A stretch of DNA of 64,000 nucleotides, from the NCBI GenBank assembly GCA_023639215.1, contig CP097899.1, positions 2,233,001 through 2,297,000 on the forward strand. The letters are read 5' to 3'. The notes beneath the pieces are model-generated. The model saw nothing but the letters and a program-made list of their open reading frames with translations, did not search any database and was not told the DNA's origin. The translations under genes and the position numbers were made by a program. This DNA comes from Candidatus Pristimantibacillus lignocellulolyticus. Its GTDB lineage: Bacteria; Bacillota; Bacilli; Paenibacillales; Paenibacillaceae. Each line of letters begins with the position of its first letter. Position 1 is the stretch's first letter. Below, one piece after another: positions 45,489 through 54,674 of this stretch.

Positions 45489-46175
45489 GTGAAAGATATA
45501 TATTTATTGCCGTTAGGAAATGTAAATGCCTATTTGTTGAAAGATCCGAAAGATAAGCAGATAGTACTGATCGATACTGGTGCTCCAGGAAGTGCGTCAA
45601 AAATAAAAGAAGCTATAAACTCCATTGGTCATCAACTATCAGATTTGAAGGCGATTCTACTTACGCATTGTCATGGTGATCATGCCGGAAGCGTCGCAGT
45701 ATTGAAGCGGGAAGCTCCACAAGTGAAAATTTATGCTAGCAAGTTTGAAGCTCCAATTGTAGAGGAAGGTTTGAAGCAAAGAGCAATGACACCTTCTCCA
45801 GGGATTATGAACAAGCTATTATTTAAGCTGTTTGTCACTGACCATCCAATTGAAGCAGTTCCGGTTGATGTGAAACTTAATGGAGGAGAGAGCATCGATG
45901 TTGCAGGAGGAATAAACGTAATTGAGATTCCAGGCCATAGTCTAGGGCAACTTGCTTTTTCATTACCGCAGCTTGGGGGAATTATGTTTGTCGCTGATGC
46001 AGCATCAAATATGCCGAGACTTGGTTGGAGTATAGGGCATGAAGATATAATTACGGCTAAACAAAGTCTAAAAAAGTTAGCAAATTTAGATTTCGAGATC
46101 GCTTGTTTTGGTCATGGTAAGCCTATTATGACGGGAGCATCGCAAAAATTTCGAAACAAATGGGATAATAAATGA
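45489..46175 (+). CDS. MBL-fold metallo-hydrolase
   Basis: The protein is about 228 residues from GTG 45489. It has the metal-binding motif LTHCHGDHAGS, later ligands in IEIPGHSLGQLAFSLP (His), FVADAASN (Asp) and ACFGHGKP (His). Members hydrolyse thioesters, lactones and others. The start is odd: GTG 45489 lacks a ribosome site, while AAGGGGAG (45453-45460) is spaced about 10 nt before an in-frame ATA at 45471. That ATA would give the usual family opening KIHEIVKDIYLLP. I report the nearest canonical start; the true one may be ATA 45471. Confidence 0.85.
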   Translation: MKDIYLLPLGNVNAYLLKDPKDKQIVLIDTGAPGSASKIKEAINSIGHQLSDLKAILLTHCHGDHAGSVAVLKREAPQVKIYASKFEAPIVEEGLKQRAMTPSPGIMNKLLFKLFVTDHPIEAVPVDVKLNGGESIDVAGGINVIEIPGHSLGQLAFSLPQLGGIMFVADAASNMPRLGWSIGHEDIITAKQSLKKLANLDFEIACFGHGKPIMTGASQKFRNKWDNK

Positions 46176-46248
46176 TCCTTACCTGAAATACTTCAGATTA
46201 AGGTTATAAGACAGATGAGCTATATTGCAGAATTATAGAAATGAAAAT

Positions 46249-46302
46249 AATATTAAAGGCTAAAACATGGATCAATTACCCATATTTTAGCCTTTAATAT
46301 TA
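46249..46302 (+). terminator. Terminator after the MBL-fold gene
   Basis: AATATTAAAGGCTAAAACAT pairs with the sequence from about 46279 to 46301 (ATTTTAGCCTTTAATATT) over about 18 bases. No strong T run follows, so it could act as an RNA structure instead. Confidence 0.6.
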
Positions 46303-46379
46303 GGTGCCCAAATTAGGTTTCCTTTGCATCCATATTCCTTCGGACAACGTATAACAGAGCAATATGAGGAGGCAGAATA

Positions 46380-47234
46380 ATGATATCGACGGATACGAAG
46401 CAGCAGCTTGAGATAGAGATACAAGAAGTCCAAGCATGGGAGCAAGATCAGAAAGATTTATGGTTTTGGGAAAAGCTAGGCAGACTGCCCTTTATGCTAC
46501 TAGATAAAGTAACACCCAAATTTATTCAGCAGAAGCTTGGACAAGCAGTTGAAGAAATAGGTGGATATGTGCAAAATGGTGGGAAATATCTAATCTCGGA
46601 GAAAAGTATACTAGAACAAGTTCAACAAAATGCAATAACTGCTATGCAATCTGAAAAAAGTGAAGTCGAATCAATTAATCGTACGGAACCTCTAACGCTA
46701 GATCAATGTGCCACTTTACCAATGGCAGTTATGAATAAGACAGCTGACCAACTATCGACGAGCCGTTCTTCTATGGCCATGATACAAGGCGCAACAACTG
46801 GAATTGGAGGGTTTCTTACTTTAGCGGTTGATATCCCTGCTATATTGGGTCTTTCATTAAAAATTATTCAAGAAATCGCGATTAGCTACGGCTTTGATCC
46901 AAAACAGAAGGAAGAACGGATATTTGCAGTTAAAGTTATGCAGTTCGCTTCTTCTGACATCGTAGGCAAAAAAGCTATTCTTGAAGATCTTGAGGGTTTT
47001 GGTAATGGGGAACGTAATCAGCAAATGATATCACAATTACAAGGTTGGCAAGAAGTTATTGCTCTTTATCGTGATAACTTCGGTTGGAAAAAATTATTTC
47101 AACTCATACCAGTTGCCGGAGTGTTGTTCGGTGCTTTCATAAACAAAGGAATGCTGAACGACGTCGCAGAAGCTGCTAAAATGTTATATCGTAAAAGAAG
47201 AGCGTTACAGAAGTTAGAAGCACTTGGCGAATAA
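46380..47234 (+). CDS. EcsC family protein
   Basis: The 284-residue protein matches the EcsC family, with a helical N-terminus (WEQDQKDLWFWEKLGRLP) and the conserved glycine-rich membrane-like segment GATTGIGGFLTLAVDIPAILGLSLK, plus IPVAGVLFGAFINKGML. EcsC of Bacillus subtilis sits beside the EcsAB transporter; the function of free-standing members is unknown. GAGGAGGCAG lies before ATG 46380. It is followed after 30 bases by a GyrI-like gene. Confidence 0.88.
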   Translation: MISTDTKQQLEIEIQEVQAWEQDQKDLWFWEKLGRLPFMLLDKVTPKFIQQKLGQAVEEIGGYVQNGGKYLISEKSILEQVQQNAITAMQSEKSEVESINRTEPLTLDQCATLPMAVMNKTADQLSTSRSSMAMIQGATTGIGGFLTLAVDIPAILGLSLKIIQEIAISYGFDPKQKEERIFAVKVMQFASSDIVGKKAILEDLEGFGNGERNQQMISQLQGWQEVIALYRDNFGWKKLFQLIPVAGVLFGAFINKGMLNDVAEAAKMLYRKRRALQKLEALGE

Positions 47235-47264
47235 TTTGAAATTTTAATTAAGGGAGTTTAAAAG

Positions 47265-47771
47265 ATGAATTATAAAATTGTTGAAAAAGAAGCTTTTTCT
47301 ATTTTTGGTGTTGAATCCATTGTTACTACTGAAAATGGAGAGAATCTAAGGCAGATCCCTGAGATATGGACTAAGGCCTTTGCTGAAGGAACAATTGACC
47401 GGATTATCAATGAGTTAGATCAACCTATTTCAAGCACCGGGATTTCACCTGTTAATGCAGTCATGTGTTATCGTGAAACTGGTGGGATGACATTCCCTTA
47501 TATGCTTTATGCTAATAATCCAATAGGAGGCGCACCAGAAGGATACACTACTGTTGAAATTCCTGCACTAACATGGGTAATCTTCACTACAGTCGAATAT
47601 ACGAAAGATCAAACGACAGAGCAGGTTCAATTGTTGTGGAAGCGGATATTTAGTGAATGGTTCCCGGTAGCGAGCTATGAGCAAGTTCATGGTCCTCAGT
47701 TTGAAGTATACGGTACAGCTGAGAGTGGTAGAGAGTATTGTGAAGTATGGATTCCTGTTGTTAAGAAATAA
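47265..47771 (+). CDS. GyrI-like / effector-binding domain protein
   Basis: The 168-residue protein consists of one GyrI-like (AraC effector-binding) domain, with IVEKEAFSIFGVE at the start, YTTVEIPALTWVIFTT in the centre and FEVYGTAESGREYCEVWIPV at the end. Free-standing domains of this type bind small molecules or are linked to drug response. AAGGGAG supports ATG 47265. A terminator follows closely. Confidence 0.88.
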   Translation: MNYKIVEKEAFSIFGVESIVTTENGENLRQIPEIWTKAFAEGTIDRIINELDQPISSTGISPVNAVMCYRETGGMTFPYMLYANNPIGGAPEGYTTVEIPALTWVIFTTVEYTKDQTTEQVQLLWKRIFSEWFPVASYEQVHGPQFEVYGTAESGREYCEVWIPVVKK

Positions 47772-47781
47772 CAATAAGTAT

Positions 47782-47820
47782 AATAAATGCTTCGCTACTT
47801 GCGAGGCATTTATTTGTTTT
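47782..47820 (+). terminator. Terminator after the GyrI-like gene
   Basis: AATAAATGCTTCGC pairs with GCGAGGCATTTATT (one G-T), with TACTT-type loop and following TGTTTTT. Confidence 0.85.
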
Positions 47821-47994
47821 TCTATGCATCATAATCCTTTAAGATGAATCTAAAAATATATTATTTCATTATGTTGCTATTATGACCGGATACTTCTATA
47901 AAGTGATAGGTGCTGTTGTATAGTAGTAATATGAACCATGAAATTATAATTCATATTCGCTAAGAATAAGCTTGCTGAGATTGGAGGAGAAATT

Positions 47995-48612
47995 ATGAAG
48001 ACCGTTGAAACTCAAATGTTTGAGTATGGACAAGTAGAAATAGATTACTTAAGTGAAGTAGATGAAGTATTGGGACAAGCAATGACGAGGATCGGTAGAA
48101 TCGAGCGTGTTATTATCCCAGATTTGTTTGCTGCACTTGTCCACGCTATTGTAGGTCAGCTTATTTCTGTCAAGGCAGTCAACACCATTTGGGAAAGAAT
48201 GCAGTCTCGTTTTGGGGAAATCACTGCTCACAACATTGCACTGCAACATGTTGACGATATTCAAAAATTTGGCATGACGATGAAGAAGGCAATCTACATT
48301 AAAGATATTTCATATGCTGTGTCTCAAGATATAATTCATTTGGAGGAGCTTCATCATTTATCAGATAAAGAAGTGATTACATTGCTAATGAAATTCAATG
48401 GAGTTGGGCAATGGACGGCTGAAATGATACTGATGAATTCAATGAAACGGCCAAACATCGTAAGTTGGGGTGATATTGCCATTCGACGTGGCATGATGAA
48501 ATTATATGGTCTTCAAACGATTACGAAAGAGCAGTTTGAACAATACCGAGAAACGTATTCTCCGTTCGGTTCAGTGGCTTCAATCTACTTATGGCATATA
48601 GCAGCTGAATAG
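47995..48612 (+). CDS. DNA-3-methyladenine glycosylase II (AlkA-type, HhH-GPD)
   Basis: The 205-residue protein has the HhH-GPD core: helix LFAALVHAIVGQLISVKAV, hairpin LMKFNGVGQWTAEMIL and the catalytic Asp in VSWGDIAIRRGMMKLYG. It lacks the N-terminal TBP-like domain of E. coli AlkA, as do many bacterial homologues of this size. It excises alkylated purines from DNA in base-excision repair. GGAGGAGAAATT precedes ATG 47995. It is a single gene, followed by the BlaI operator region. Confidence 0.92.
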   Translation: MKTVETQMFEYGQVEIDYLSEVDEVLGQAMTRIGRIERVIIPDLFAALVHAIVGQLISVKAVNTIWERMQSRFGEITAHNIALQHVDDIQKFGMTMKKAIYIKDISYAVSQDIIHLEELHHLSDKEVITLLMKFNGVGQWTAEMILMNSMKRPNIVSWGDIAIRRGMMKLYGLQTITKEQFEQYRETYSPFGSVASIYLWHIAAE

Positions 48613-48658
48613 TCATGGTTAGAAGAGAAATAAATAACCATCACTTTACAATCAGGAG

Positions 48659-48695
48659 TTACAAGTGTAAACTATAATTGGAGTTACAAGTGTAA
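48659..48695. promoter_or_regulatory. Two BlaI/MecI-type operators around a -10 element
   Basis: TTACAAGTGTAA occurs exactly at 48659-48670 and 48684-48695, 25 bp apart. Each contains TACA-N2-TGTA, the half-site pair known for BlaI/MecI. TATAAT (48673-48678) lies between them, so binding would cover the promoter of the blaI-like gene starting at about 48706. This fits autoregulation. Confidence 0.8.
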
Positions 48696-48705
48696 CCTTT
48701 GAGGA

Positions 48706-49107
48706 GTGATAAAACTGAACAAATTAGTAGCTAAAATAACGGATTCTGAGGCTGAAATATTACGTGTTATATGGGAAGCGGATGGTGAACTTCCTATTGC
48801 TGAGATTAGAAAAAAGCTTGAGCAGACAAGTTCATGGGATAGCTCTACGATTAAAACATTACTTCGTAGACTTTGTGAAAAAGGGGTAGTTTTAGCGACG
48901 CAAAAGGAAGTGTTTTATTATAGGTCATTAATAAGTGAGGCAGAGTATAACGAATATAATACTCAGAGCTTAATTGACCGTTTATTTGCAGGTAGTGCTA
49001 AAAATCTTGTAGCCTCTCTTTTAGGTAGCAAGAAGCTTAATGAGAGGGATATTGAGGAGCTAAGATCTATGTTTAAGGTAGGTGGTAGAAATGAACGAGA
49101 TAATTAA
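48706..49107 (+). CDS. BlaI/MecI/CopY-family transcriptional regulator
   Basis: The protein is about 130 residues. Its winged helix ITDSEAEILRVIWEADGELP and WDSSTIKTLLRRLCEKGVVLA match BlaI/MecI, and C-terminal helices serve dimerisation. It should bind the two TACA-N2-TGTA operators just upstream. GTG 48706 is the first in-frame start; GAGGAG (48701-48706) is better placed for CTG 48715, eight bases downstream, which would give the usual opening NKLVAKITDSE. The stop overlaps the M56 gene by 17 bases. Together they form a repressor/sensor-protease pair. Confidence 0.9.
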   Translation: MIKLNKLVAKITDSEAEILRVIWEADGELPIAEIRKKLEQTSSWDSSTIKTLLRRLCEKGVVLATQKEVFYYRSLISEAEYNEYNTQSLIDRLFAGSAKNLVASLLGSKKLNERDIEELRSMFKVGGRNERDN

Positions 49108-50557
49108 ACTTATTCTATCACTTTCCTTATCGGGTAGTATTCTTGCTGTATTGGTATTTGTAATAAAGCCATTTATTAAGCACAGATTATCCAAGACTCT
49201 ACAGTATTACATATGGTTTGTAGTATTGCTTCGGTTAATCATCCCATTTTCATTTGAAGGAAGTATTATTAATCAGTTGATGTATAGTGATAAAACTACT
49301 GAAATGATAAATACTCAAGGTACTGTTCAACAAGTTGATAGTAATAGCGTTAGTATATTAAGTTCATTATTTATCTCTAATCCTCAGGGTAATGTAGCTA
49401 ACGGTGTCTATAACAATGATATTGACCATAGTCGATACTTTACGAATCTAGTTATTGAATCTATTTTTTATATTTGGCTATTAGGTATGATCTTTGCCCT
49501 TGCAATAAATATAATGGGATATGCTAAATTTTCTAAACAGCTCAAGCAAAGAAATATATTAGCTTCAGATGATGAGAATAAATTGTTAGCTACGTTAACT
49601 AAAGGAAAAACAAACGTCAAGCTTGTAAGAAATCGCTTTACAACAACTCCACTATTGATTGGAGTAATAAGACCTCAAATTATTATACCGGATTATAAAT
49701 TTAGCAAACAGCAACTTGAAAATATTTTACTCCATGAACTTACCCACCTAAGAAGATATGATCTCGCTATGAAATGGCTAATAATGATCATTACATCCAT
49801 CCACTGGTTCAACCCACTTATGTATATCATCAAAAAAGCAATTAATCGAGCTTGTGAAATGTCATGCGATGAGGCTGTAATAAAGAACCTAAATGCAGAG
49901 CAAAAACAAAACTATGGCGATACGTTAATTGATGTTGTTGCAGAGCAAAAGTATGCTGTTGGAGCTCTACAGGTAACAATGTGCGAAGAGAAAAAGCATT
50001 TAAAGGAACGATTGTTTGCGATAATGGCTTATAAAAAGAAGCCTAGATTGTTCATGTTCATTTCAATACTTATATTTCTAGTTGTTATAAGCAGTGCTGT
50101 CGTATTAGGAGCAAATGTTGGGGTGGTCGATGGTGAGATATCAGAAAGTAAACAGCTAGATCAGTATGTAGTATCCACTCCTGAACATTGGTCGATTCTA
50201 TCACAACCTCAATCTTCTATGTCTTTTGAAGAGAATGGCAAGGTCGTAGGTGGACTTGATGTAACTCCATATTACCCAGATCAGCCTCTATCTCAGTTGC
50301 GAGCAAATCATACAGAAGTAATTGAGTCTCATTCATTAGAGGGATTTTTTACGAAAGTTATACAGGAGAGATTGCAACAGACACCTCCTGCAGCATCTGG
50401 TGATACAACAGTAACAGAAACACTACATTTTTACTTTATCATTGAGGATAAAAATAAGGCATATCATCTATACTTCAACGCACAAGATGTTGATGAACAA
50501 GTTGCTTTAAATATTGCTAAAAGTTTTACATTACATTCAAGCAACATCTCTCCATGA
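49091..50557 (+). CDS. M56 metallopeptidase, BlaR1/MecR1-like sensor without a penicillin-binding domain
   Basis: The 488-residue protein has N-terminal membrane helices (about 4-25, 36-52, 107-130) and the zinc peptidase motif LLHELTHLRRYD with IHWFNPLMYIIKKA and CEMSCDEAVI. A fourth helix (about 320-343) leads to an outer domain of about 145 residues. That domain lacks the STxK penicillin-binding sensor of BlaR1. On sensing its signal the protease should inactivate the BlaI-type repressor. The stimulus is unlikely to be a beta-lactam bound in the classical way. ATG 49091 overlaps blaI. Confidence 0.9.
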   Translation: MNEIIKLILSLSLSGSILAVLVFVIKPFIKHRLSKTLQYYIWFVVLLRLIIPFSFEGSIINQLMYSDKTTEMINTQGTVQQVDSNSVSILSSLFISNPQGNVANGVYNNDIDHSRYFTNLVIESIFYIWLLGMIFALAINIMGYAKFSKQLKQRNILASDDENKLLATLTKGKTNVKLVRNRFTTTPLLIGVIRPQIIIPDYKFSKQQLENILLHELTHLRRYDLAMKWLIMIITSIHWFNPLMYIIKKAINRACEMSCDEAVIKNLNAEQKQNYGDTLIDVVAEQKYAVGALQVTMCEEKKHLKERLFAIMAYKKKPRLFMFISILIFLVVISSAVVLGANVGVVDGEISESKQLDQYVVSTPEHWSILSQPQSSMSFEENGKVVGGLDVTPYYPDQPLSQLRANHTEVIESHSLEGFFTKVIQERLQQTPPAASGDTTVTETLHFYFIIEDKNKAYHLYFNAQDVDEQVALNIAKSFTLHSSNISP

Positions 50558-50619
50558 TTATTATCTGTTGATTTCATAGTTCATGTGTTCATGTCACACT
50601 ATAAATAATTTATATTGTT

Positions 50620-50669
50620 AATCAACAAATAGCTGAGCAAGCATATTAGCTCCGGCTATTTGATTGATT
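50620..50669. terminator. Bidirectional terminator between M56 and MFS genes
   Basis: AATCAACAAATAGCTGAGC pairs with GCTCCGGCTATTTGATTGATT with a few bulges. It lies between converging genes and a smaller AT-rich hairpin at 50678-50700 overlaps the MFS stop region. Confidence 0.65.
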
Positions 50670-50694
50670 TGCATACTAATTAAAGTCGCTAACT

Positions 50695-51960
50695 TTAATT
50701 CCACAAGCCAGCCGCTTCCAGTTTCTTTTTACCTTTGAAGGCGAAGATGACGGCGATCACATTGATAATCATCATAATAGCAACGGCATATAAGATTGCT
50801 GTATAGCTACCAGTTAGCTGTGCAATATATCCGTAAGCAGGTAACGCGACCATACCTGCAATGGCTAAACCGATAACTGCAGTCGAGTAGATTTGGCCAT
50901 ATTCTTTATTTCCGAATAAAGCAGTAGTTAGCAAAGGTCCTAACGTCCCGATGGATGCAACGATGAAGCCAAAGATAGCAATAGCAATATTAAACACTAT
51001 GGGTTTAGTTGCTACCGTTAAAAGCATCATAACAGGAACTAAACCTAAGATCATTGCAAAAATCGCGGTGTTTTTTGCGCCAATCTTATCGGTCAATATT
51101 CCGAATGTTAAAGCTCCGATTAACGTACCGATTTGCCACCCCCCCATAGCAGAACCTGCAAAGGAAATGTTATAACCCAAATTCATCGCAAAAGGTGCTA
51201 CAAATTGACCAAAGCTCCCTATAGAAGTAACAAAGAAGAAGAAGATGAGTAAAGCGTAAAATGCCGAGGATTTTAGTGCAACAGATGCTTTAACTCCTTT
51301 AGCTTCTACTTGCTTATTATTCTTTTCATCATTGTTTTTTTCTTCAGCAATACCAAGAGGTTGAAGTCCTTTTTGTTGTGGTGCCATCCTAATCGTTAGT
51401 AGTACTGTTGGAATCACAATTGCCATAACAAGTACACCTAAAAAGATGTAAGTATATCTCCAACCATTACTTGCGATTAAGTTACCTGCCATAGGCTGAA
51501 GAATCGCTCCGAACAAGCCACCAGATGCAACCATAATCCCCATGGCTAAACCATTATGTTTTTTGAACCAGTTATTGATTAGTATAGGGCCTGCCATTTG
51601 AGCGACAAAGACAGAGCCGATCGACATTGGTATACAGAACAAATACCAACCCCATACCGAATTCATAAGACCAAACATAGCAAATGATCCAGCCTGTAGA
51701 ATAATACCGATAATTAACACTAGCCGAATGTTATATTTACTCATCAATTTACCAGCGATAGGTAGGAAAACCATCGTCACTATCGATGAAATACTAAAGT
51801 AAAGTGTTAAGCTTCCCATCCCAATACCTAAATCTTGTGTAACGGGTGTTAGAAACAATCCTCCGGCAGTCATAATCCCACCTTTGGCTAAACCTACTAT
51901 GAGAGCTACTCCTAGCAATACCCACCAAGCGTAATGAATTTTCTTTTTTTGATGCGACAT
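50695..51960 (-). CDS. MFS transporter of the oxalate/formate antiporter (OFA) type
   Basis: The 421-residue protein has 12 predicted helices and a central hydrophilic loop (about 200-230, rich in Lys, Asn and Glu). Its opening HYAWWVLLGVALIVGLAKGGIMTAGGLFLTPV and the GISxx-like FSISSIVTMVFLPIAGKLM are typical of OFA-type MFS carriers. Substrates in this group include oxalate, formate and other monocarboxylates; none can be assigned. The minus-strand start has GAGGAATA upstream. It is a single gene, divergent from an SDR gene. Confidence 0.85.
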   Translation of the reverse strand: MSHQKKKIHYAWWVLLGVALIVGLAKGGIMTAGGLFLTPVTQDLGIGMGSLTLYFSISSIVTMVFLPIAGKLMSKYNIRLVLIIGIILQAGSFAMFGLMNSVWGWYLFCIPMSIGSVFVAQMAGPILINNWFKKHNGLAMGIMVASGGLFGAILQPMAGNLIASNGWRYTYIFLGVLVMAIVIPTVLLTIRMAPQQKGLQPLGIAEEKNNDEKNNKQVEAKGVKASVALKSSAFYALLIFFFFVTSIGSFGQFVAPFAMNLGYNISFAGSAMGGWQIGTLIGALTFGILTDKIGAKNTAIFAMILGLVPVMMLLTVATKPIVFNIAIAIFGFIVASIGTLGPLLTTALFGNKEYGQIYSTAVIGLAIAGMVALPAYGYIAQLTGSYTAILYAVAIMMIINVIAVIFAFKGKKKLEAAGLWN

Positions 51961-52208
51961 GTTGTATTCCTCATTTCGACAATTATAGCGTTTACCTGGC
52001 TATACAAAGGTAACGAATGTAATTTTATTTCAGCACATAAGTAAAAGCATTCGTTATTATGTGTTAAAAACTTTAAATTTATAGCGATATGGTATATAAT
52101 TTCTCGTTGTACTAAATTCGAAGTTAGCATAGCTTATAATTCCGTAGTACATAATACGGACATCTTGCTTTCTCAAAATTCATTCGGACATCAAAGGAGA
52201 TTTTCATA

Positions 52209-53021
52209 ATGGGAAGAGTTAAGGGTAAAGTAGCATTAATAACAGGTGGAGCTTCAGGAATTGGATTGTCTGCAGCTACACTACTAGCCCAAGAAGGTGC
52301 TAAAGTAGTTATTGCAGATTTCAATGTTGATGCAGCAGTAGAAGCAGCAACGAGTCTTAAAAGTCAGGGCTTTGAAGCTTCTGGAGTTTTTCTAGATGCA
52401 GGTAAAGAGGAGTCCATAAAAGAAGCCGTAGAGTTTACGGTTGCAACATACGGAACAATTAATGTACTTCATAATAACGTTGGATTAACGAACTTGCGTA
52501 AAGATTTAGACGTAATCAATATGGATCTGGAAGAATGGGATCATCTAATGGATGTGAACCTTAAGAGTGTACTACTTGGTAGCCGTTTCGCTCTTCCTCA
52601 TATGATCAAAGCAGGTGGCGGTTCTATCATTAATACAGCATCAATGGCTGGATTTGCTGGAGATATAACTCGTACAGCATATGGTGCTTCCAAAGGTGCT
52701 GTGGTCAATCTAACAAAATATATCGCAGCTCAATATGGTAAACATAAAATCCGTTGTAATGGCGTAGCTCCTGGTCTAATCTTAACGCCAGCAGCAGAGA
52801 AAAATATGCCGCCAGCAGTATTAGAAATTTTCGCGAAGTTTAATGCGCTACCTTATCATGGAGAAGCAGATGACATTGGCTACACAGTATTGTTCCTAGC
52901 TTCTGATGAATCTAAATTTATTACTGGTCAGACGATTCAAGTCGAGGGCGGACACTATGGTAATAATCCAACTATTGCCGATTTCTCAGAATATATGTTC
53001 CAAGCTCAAGCAAATAAGTAA
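52209..53021 (+). CDS. SDR-family NAD(P)-dependent oxidoreductase
   Basis: The 270-residue short-chain dehydrogenase has the cofactor loop TGGASGIG (residues about 13-20), NNVG, catalytic Ser in IINTASMAG and YxxxK (TAYGASKGAVVNL). The Asp in VVIADF suggests NAD preference. It belongs to the glucose 1-dehydrogenase/3-oxoacyl-ACP reductase-like group; substrate unknown. AAAGGAGATTTTC precedes ATG 52209. It is a single gene with its own terminator. Confidence 0.92.
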   Translation: MGRVKGKVALITGGASGIGLSAATLLAQEGAKVVIADFNVDAAVEAATSLKSQGFEASGVFLDAGKEESIKEAVEFTVATYGTINVLHNNVGLTNLRKDLDVINMDLEEWDHLMDVNLKSVLLGSRFALPHMIKAGGGSIINTASMAGFAGDITRTAYGASKGAVVNLTKYIAAQYGKHKIRCNGVAPGLILTPAAEKNMPPAVLEIFAKFNALPYHGEADDIGYTVLFLASDESKFITGQTIQVEGGHYGNNPTIADFSEYMFQAQANK

Positions 53022-53105
53022 CTATCCTTAGAAGCGAGTGAAATTGACTTGACGGAAGTTAATGCCTAATTTCAATTACAATTGAGTGAAGTATTAATAA
53101 ATTTA

Positions 53106-53157
53106 AGGGGATGTCTCTTACCATCATTAGATTGATGATAAGGGATATCCCCTGTTT
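53106..53157 (+). terminator. Terminator after the SDR gene
   Basis: AGGGGATGTCTCTTACCATCA pairs with TGATGATAAGGGATATCCCCT with a few G-T or mismatched steps, followed by GTTTTAATTATTTT. Confidence 0.82.
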
Positions 53158-53213
53158 TAATTATTTTGACTCTATTAATAATACTTGGAGCTTCTCGACT
53201 CTAATCTAAGTCG

Positions 53214-54674
53214 TTAGTGATTTAATGCTAGATCTCTACGCTTGTTTACGATGACATAAGTGGCAAATAGCAACAGAATGATACCGGTAAATATAAATCC
53301 TTCAGTGATAGTTATTGGCAGCCAACCTAAAACGGACGAACCTACAACAACTCCTAAAGAGAACGCAGCGTAAAAATAACCATAAGCTTTTCCTCGTAAT
53401 TCTGCTGGAGTAGCTTTAATTAACATCGTATTAATGGATGGGAACAAGAGGGCAAAGCCTATTCCATACAAACCTAATACGATATGGAGTACTAAATTCG
53501 TCGTTGATTGGCTAATAAGTAGCTGACTTACTCCCATTAAACCAATTCCCAAAGCCATCGTTTTTGATGGAGCAATCCGATCGAAAATACGGTTAGTAGG
53601 AAGTACAAAAATTAGCACGGCAACGATACCAAAAGTACTCATTAATGTGCCACTTAAACTTGATTCATATCCTAGTGATTGGACATGCAAAGGTAGTAAA
53701 TAAGCGATAACACCTTGAGAGAACATTAAGAAAAATGCCCCTAAATATGCTTTGAGTACTCCTGAATTAAGAAGTGTGACTAATGATTGACTAACTGCCT
53801 CGTCATTGGTTTTTTTCAATAGCTTGTGATTTCGAAGTAAAATGGCAGCAAGTATGACTAATAAAAATCCAAACAAGGCGACACATGTAAAGACAAAAGG
53901 AACGGATGTTTTACTTGACAATATTCCGCTGAAAGCTGGACCTATAATAGCAGCTAGTCCGACAAAAGTACCTGTAAAGGCAACCTTTTTTCCTTGTTGC
54001 TCATTGATCGTACTATTCGCAGAGAATGTAAATGCAGCAGGAACAATGAGACCAGCAACAAAACCATGTATGATTCGAACAACGATTAATAACGCAGGTG
54101 AATCGACGAATCGATAAAGTAGTAATGCAGTACTCGTTAATAACAAACCCATTAGAAGTACTTTGAAAGGACCTACTTTATCAGTCATAACACCAGATAA
54201 AATATTACCGAACGTGTTAGTTAATGAGTATAAGCCAACGATAAAGCCTACAAGAAAAGTACTAGCTCCAACGGAAGTTGCAAATGTACTCATGACTGGC
54301 AGTTGAGCGAATAAATCGATGAAAGAAAAAAACACAATACTATACACAATTAGCGCATAGTTAAAAGGTTGAACACTATAATTGACTTGCGCTTTTTTTA
54401 GTTTCCAATCAAGTACAAAGTTTGCGAAAGGTATAAAAGCTGCGATTAGTGCTACAACAGGCCATAGTATGCTCCATTTCACTCGTACTGCAGCAAATAG
54501 TATAGTGAGTACATAGGTTATGAAAATTGCACCATGAATACTTCCCATAATTGTTACCGCTAGGTCTATTCCCCAAATATATTTCAACGGCATAGCAATA
54601 CCTAATAATACTAACAATGAAATACCATCAAGAATACCTGTGATACGCAAAAAATAAATAGGATGTGATTTCAA
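53214..54674 (-). CDS. DUF3817-MFS fusion transporter
   Basis: This 486-residue protein has an N-terminal DUF3817-like domain (about 1-92, three helices with the conserved His-Gly in GSIHGAIFITY) joined to a full MFS carrier (about 100-480). The MFS half opens with PFNYALIVYSIVFFSFIDLFAQLPV and has GVMTDKVGPFKV as motif A. It is likely a drug-type exporter (DHA1-like); the substrate is unknown. DUF3817 is often a free-standing protein, so the fusion is notable but, from memory, not unique. It starts at ATG 54674; AAGGAGCATATTA is just upstream. Confidence 0.88.
   Translation of the reverse strand: MKSHPIYFLRITGILDGISLLVLLGIAMPLKYIWGIDLAVTIMGSIHGAIFITYVLTILFAAVRVKWSILWPVVALIAAFIPFANFVLDWKLKKAQVNYSVQPFNYALIVYSIVFFSFIDLFAQLPVMSTFATSVGASTFLVGFIVGLYSLTNTFGNILSGVMTDKVGPFKVLLMGLLLTSTALLLYRFVDSPALLIVVRIIHGFVAGLIVPAAFTFSANSTINEQQGKKVAFTGTFVGLAAIIGPAFSGILSSKTSVPFVFTCVALFGFLLVILAAILLRNHKLLKKTNDEAVSQSLVTLLNSGVLKAYLGAFFLMFSQGVIAYLLPLHVQSLGYESSLSGTLMSTFGIVAVLIFVLPTNRIFDRIAPSKTMALGIGLMGVSQLLISQSTTNLVLHIVLGLYGIGFALLFPSINTMLIKATPAELRGKAYGYFYAAFSLGVVVGSSVLGWLPITITEGFIFTGIILLLFATYVIVNKRRDLALNH

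Noticed and set aside
50696..50700. Hairpin 50678-50700 as a separate terminator
   Set aside because: It is short and AT-only; the stronger structure at 50620-50669 already explains the end of both genes.
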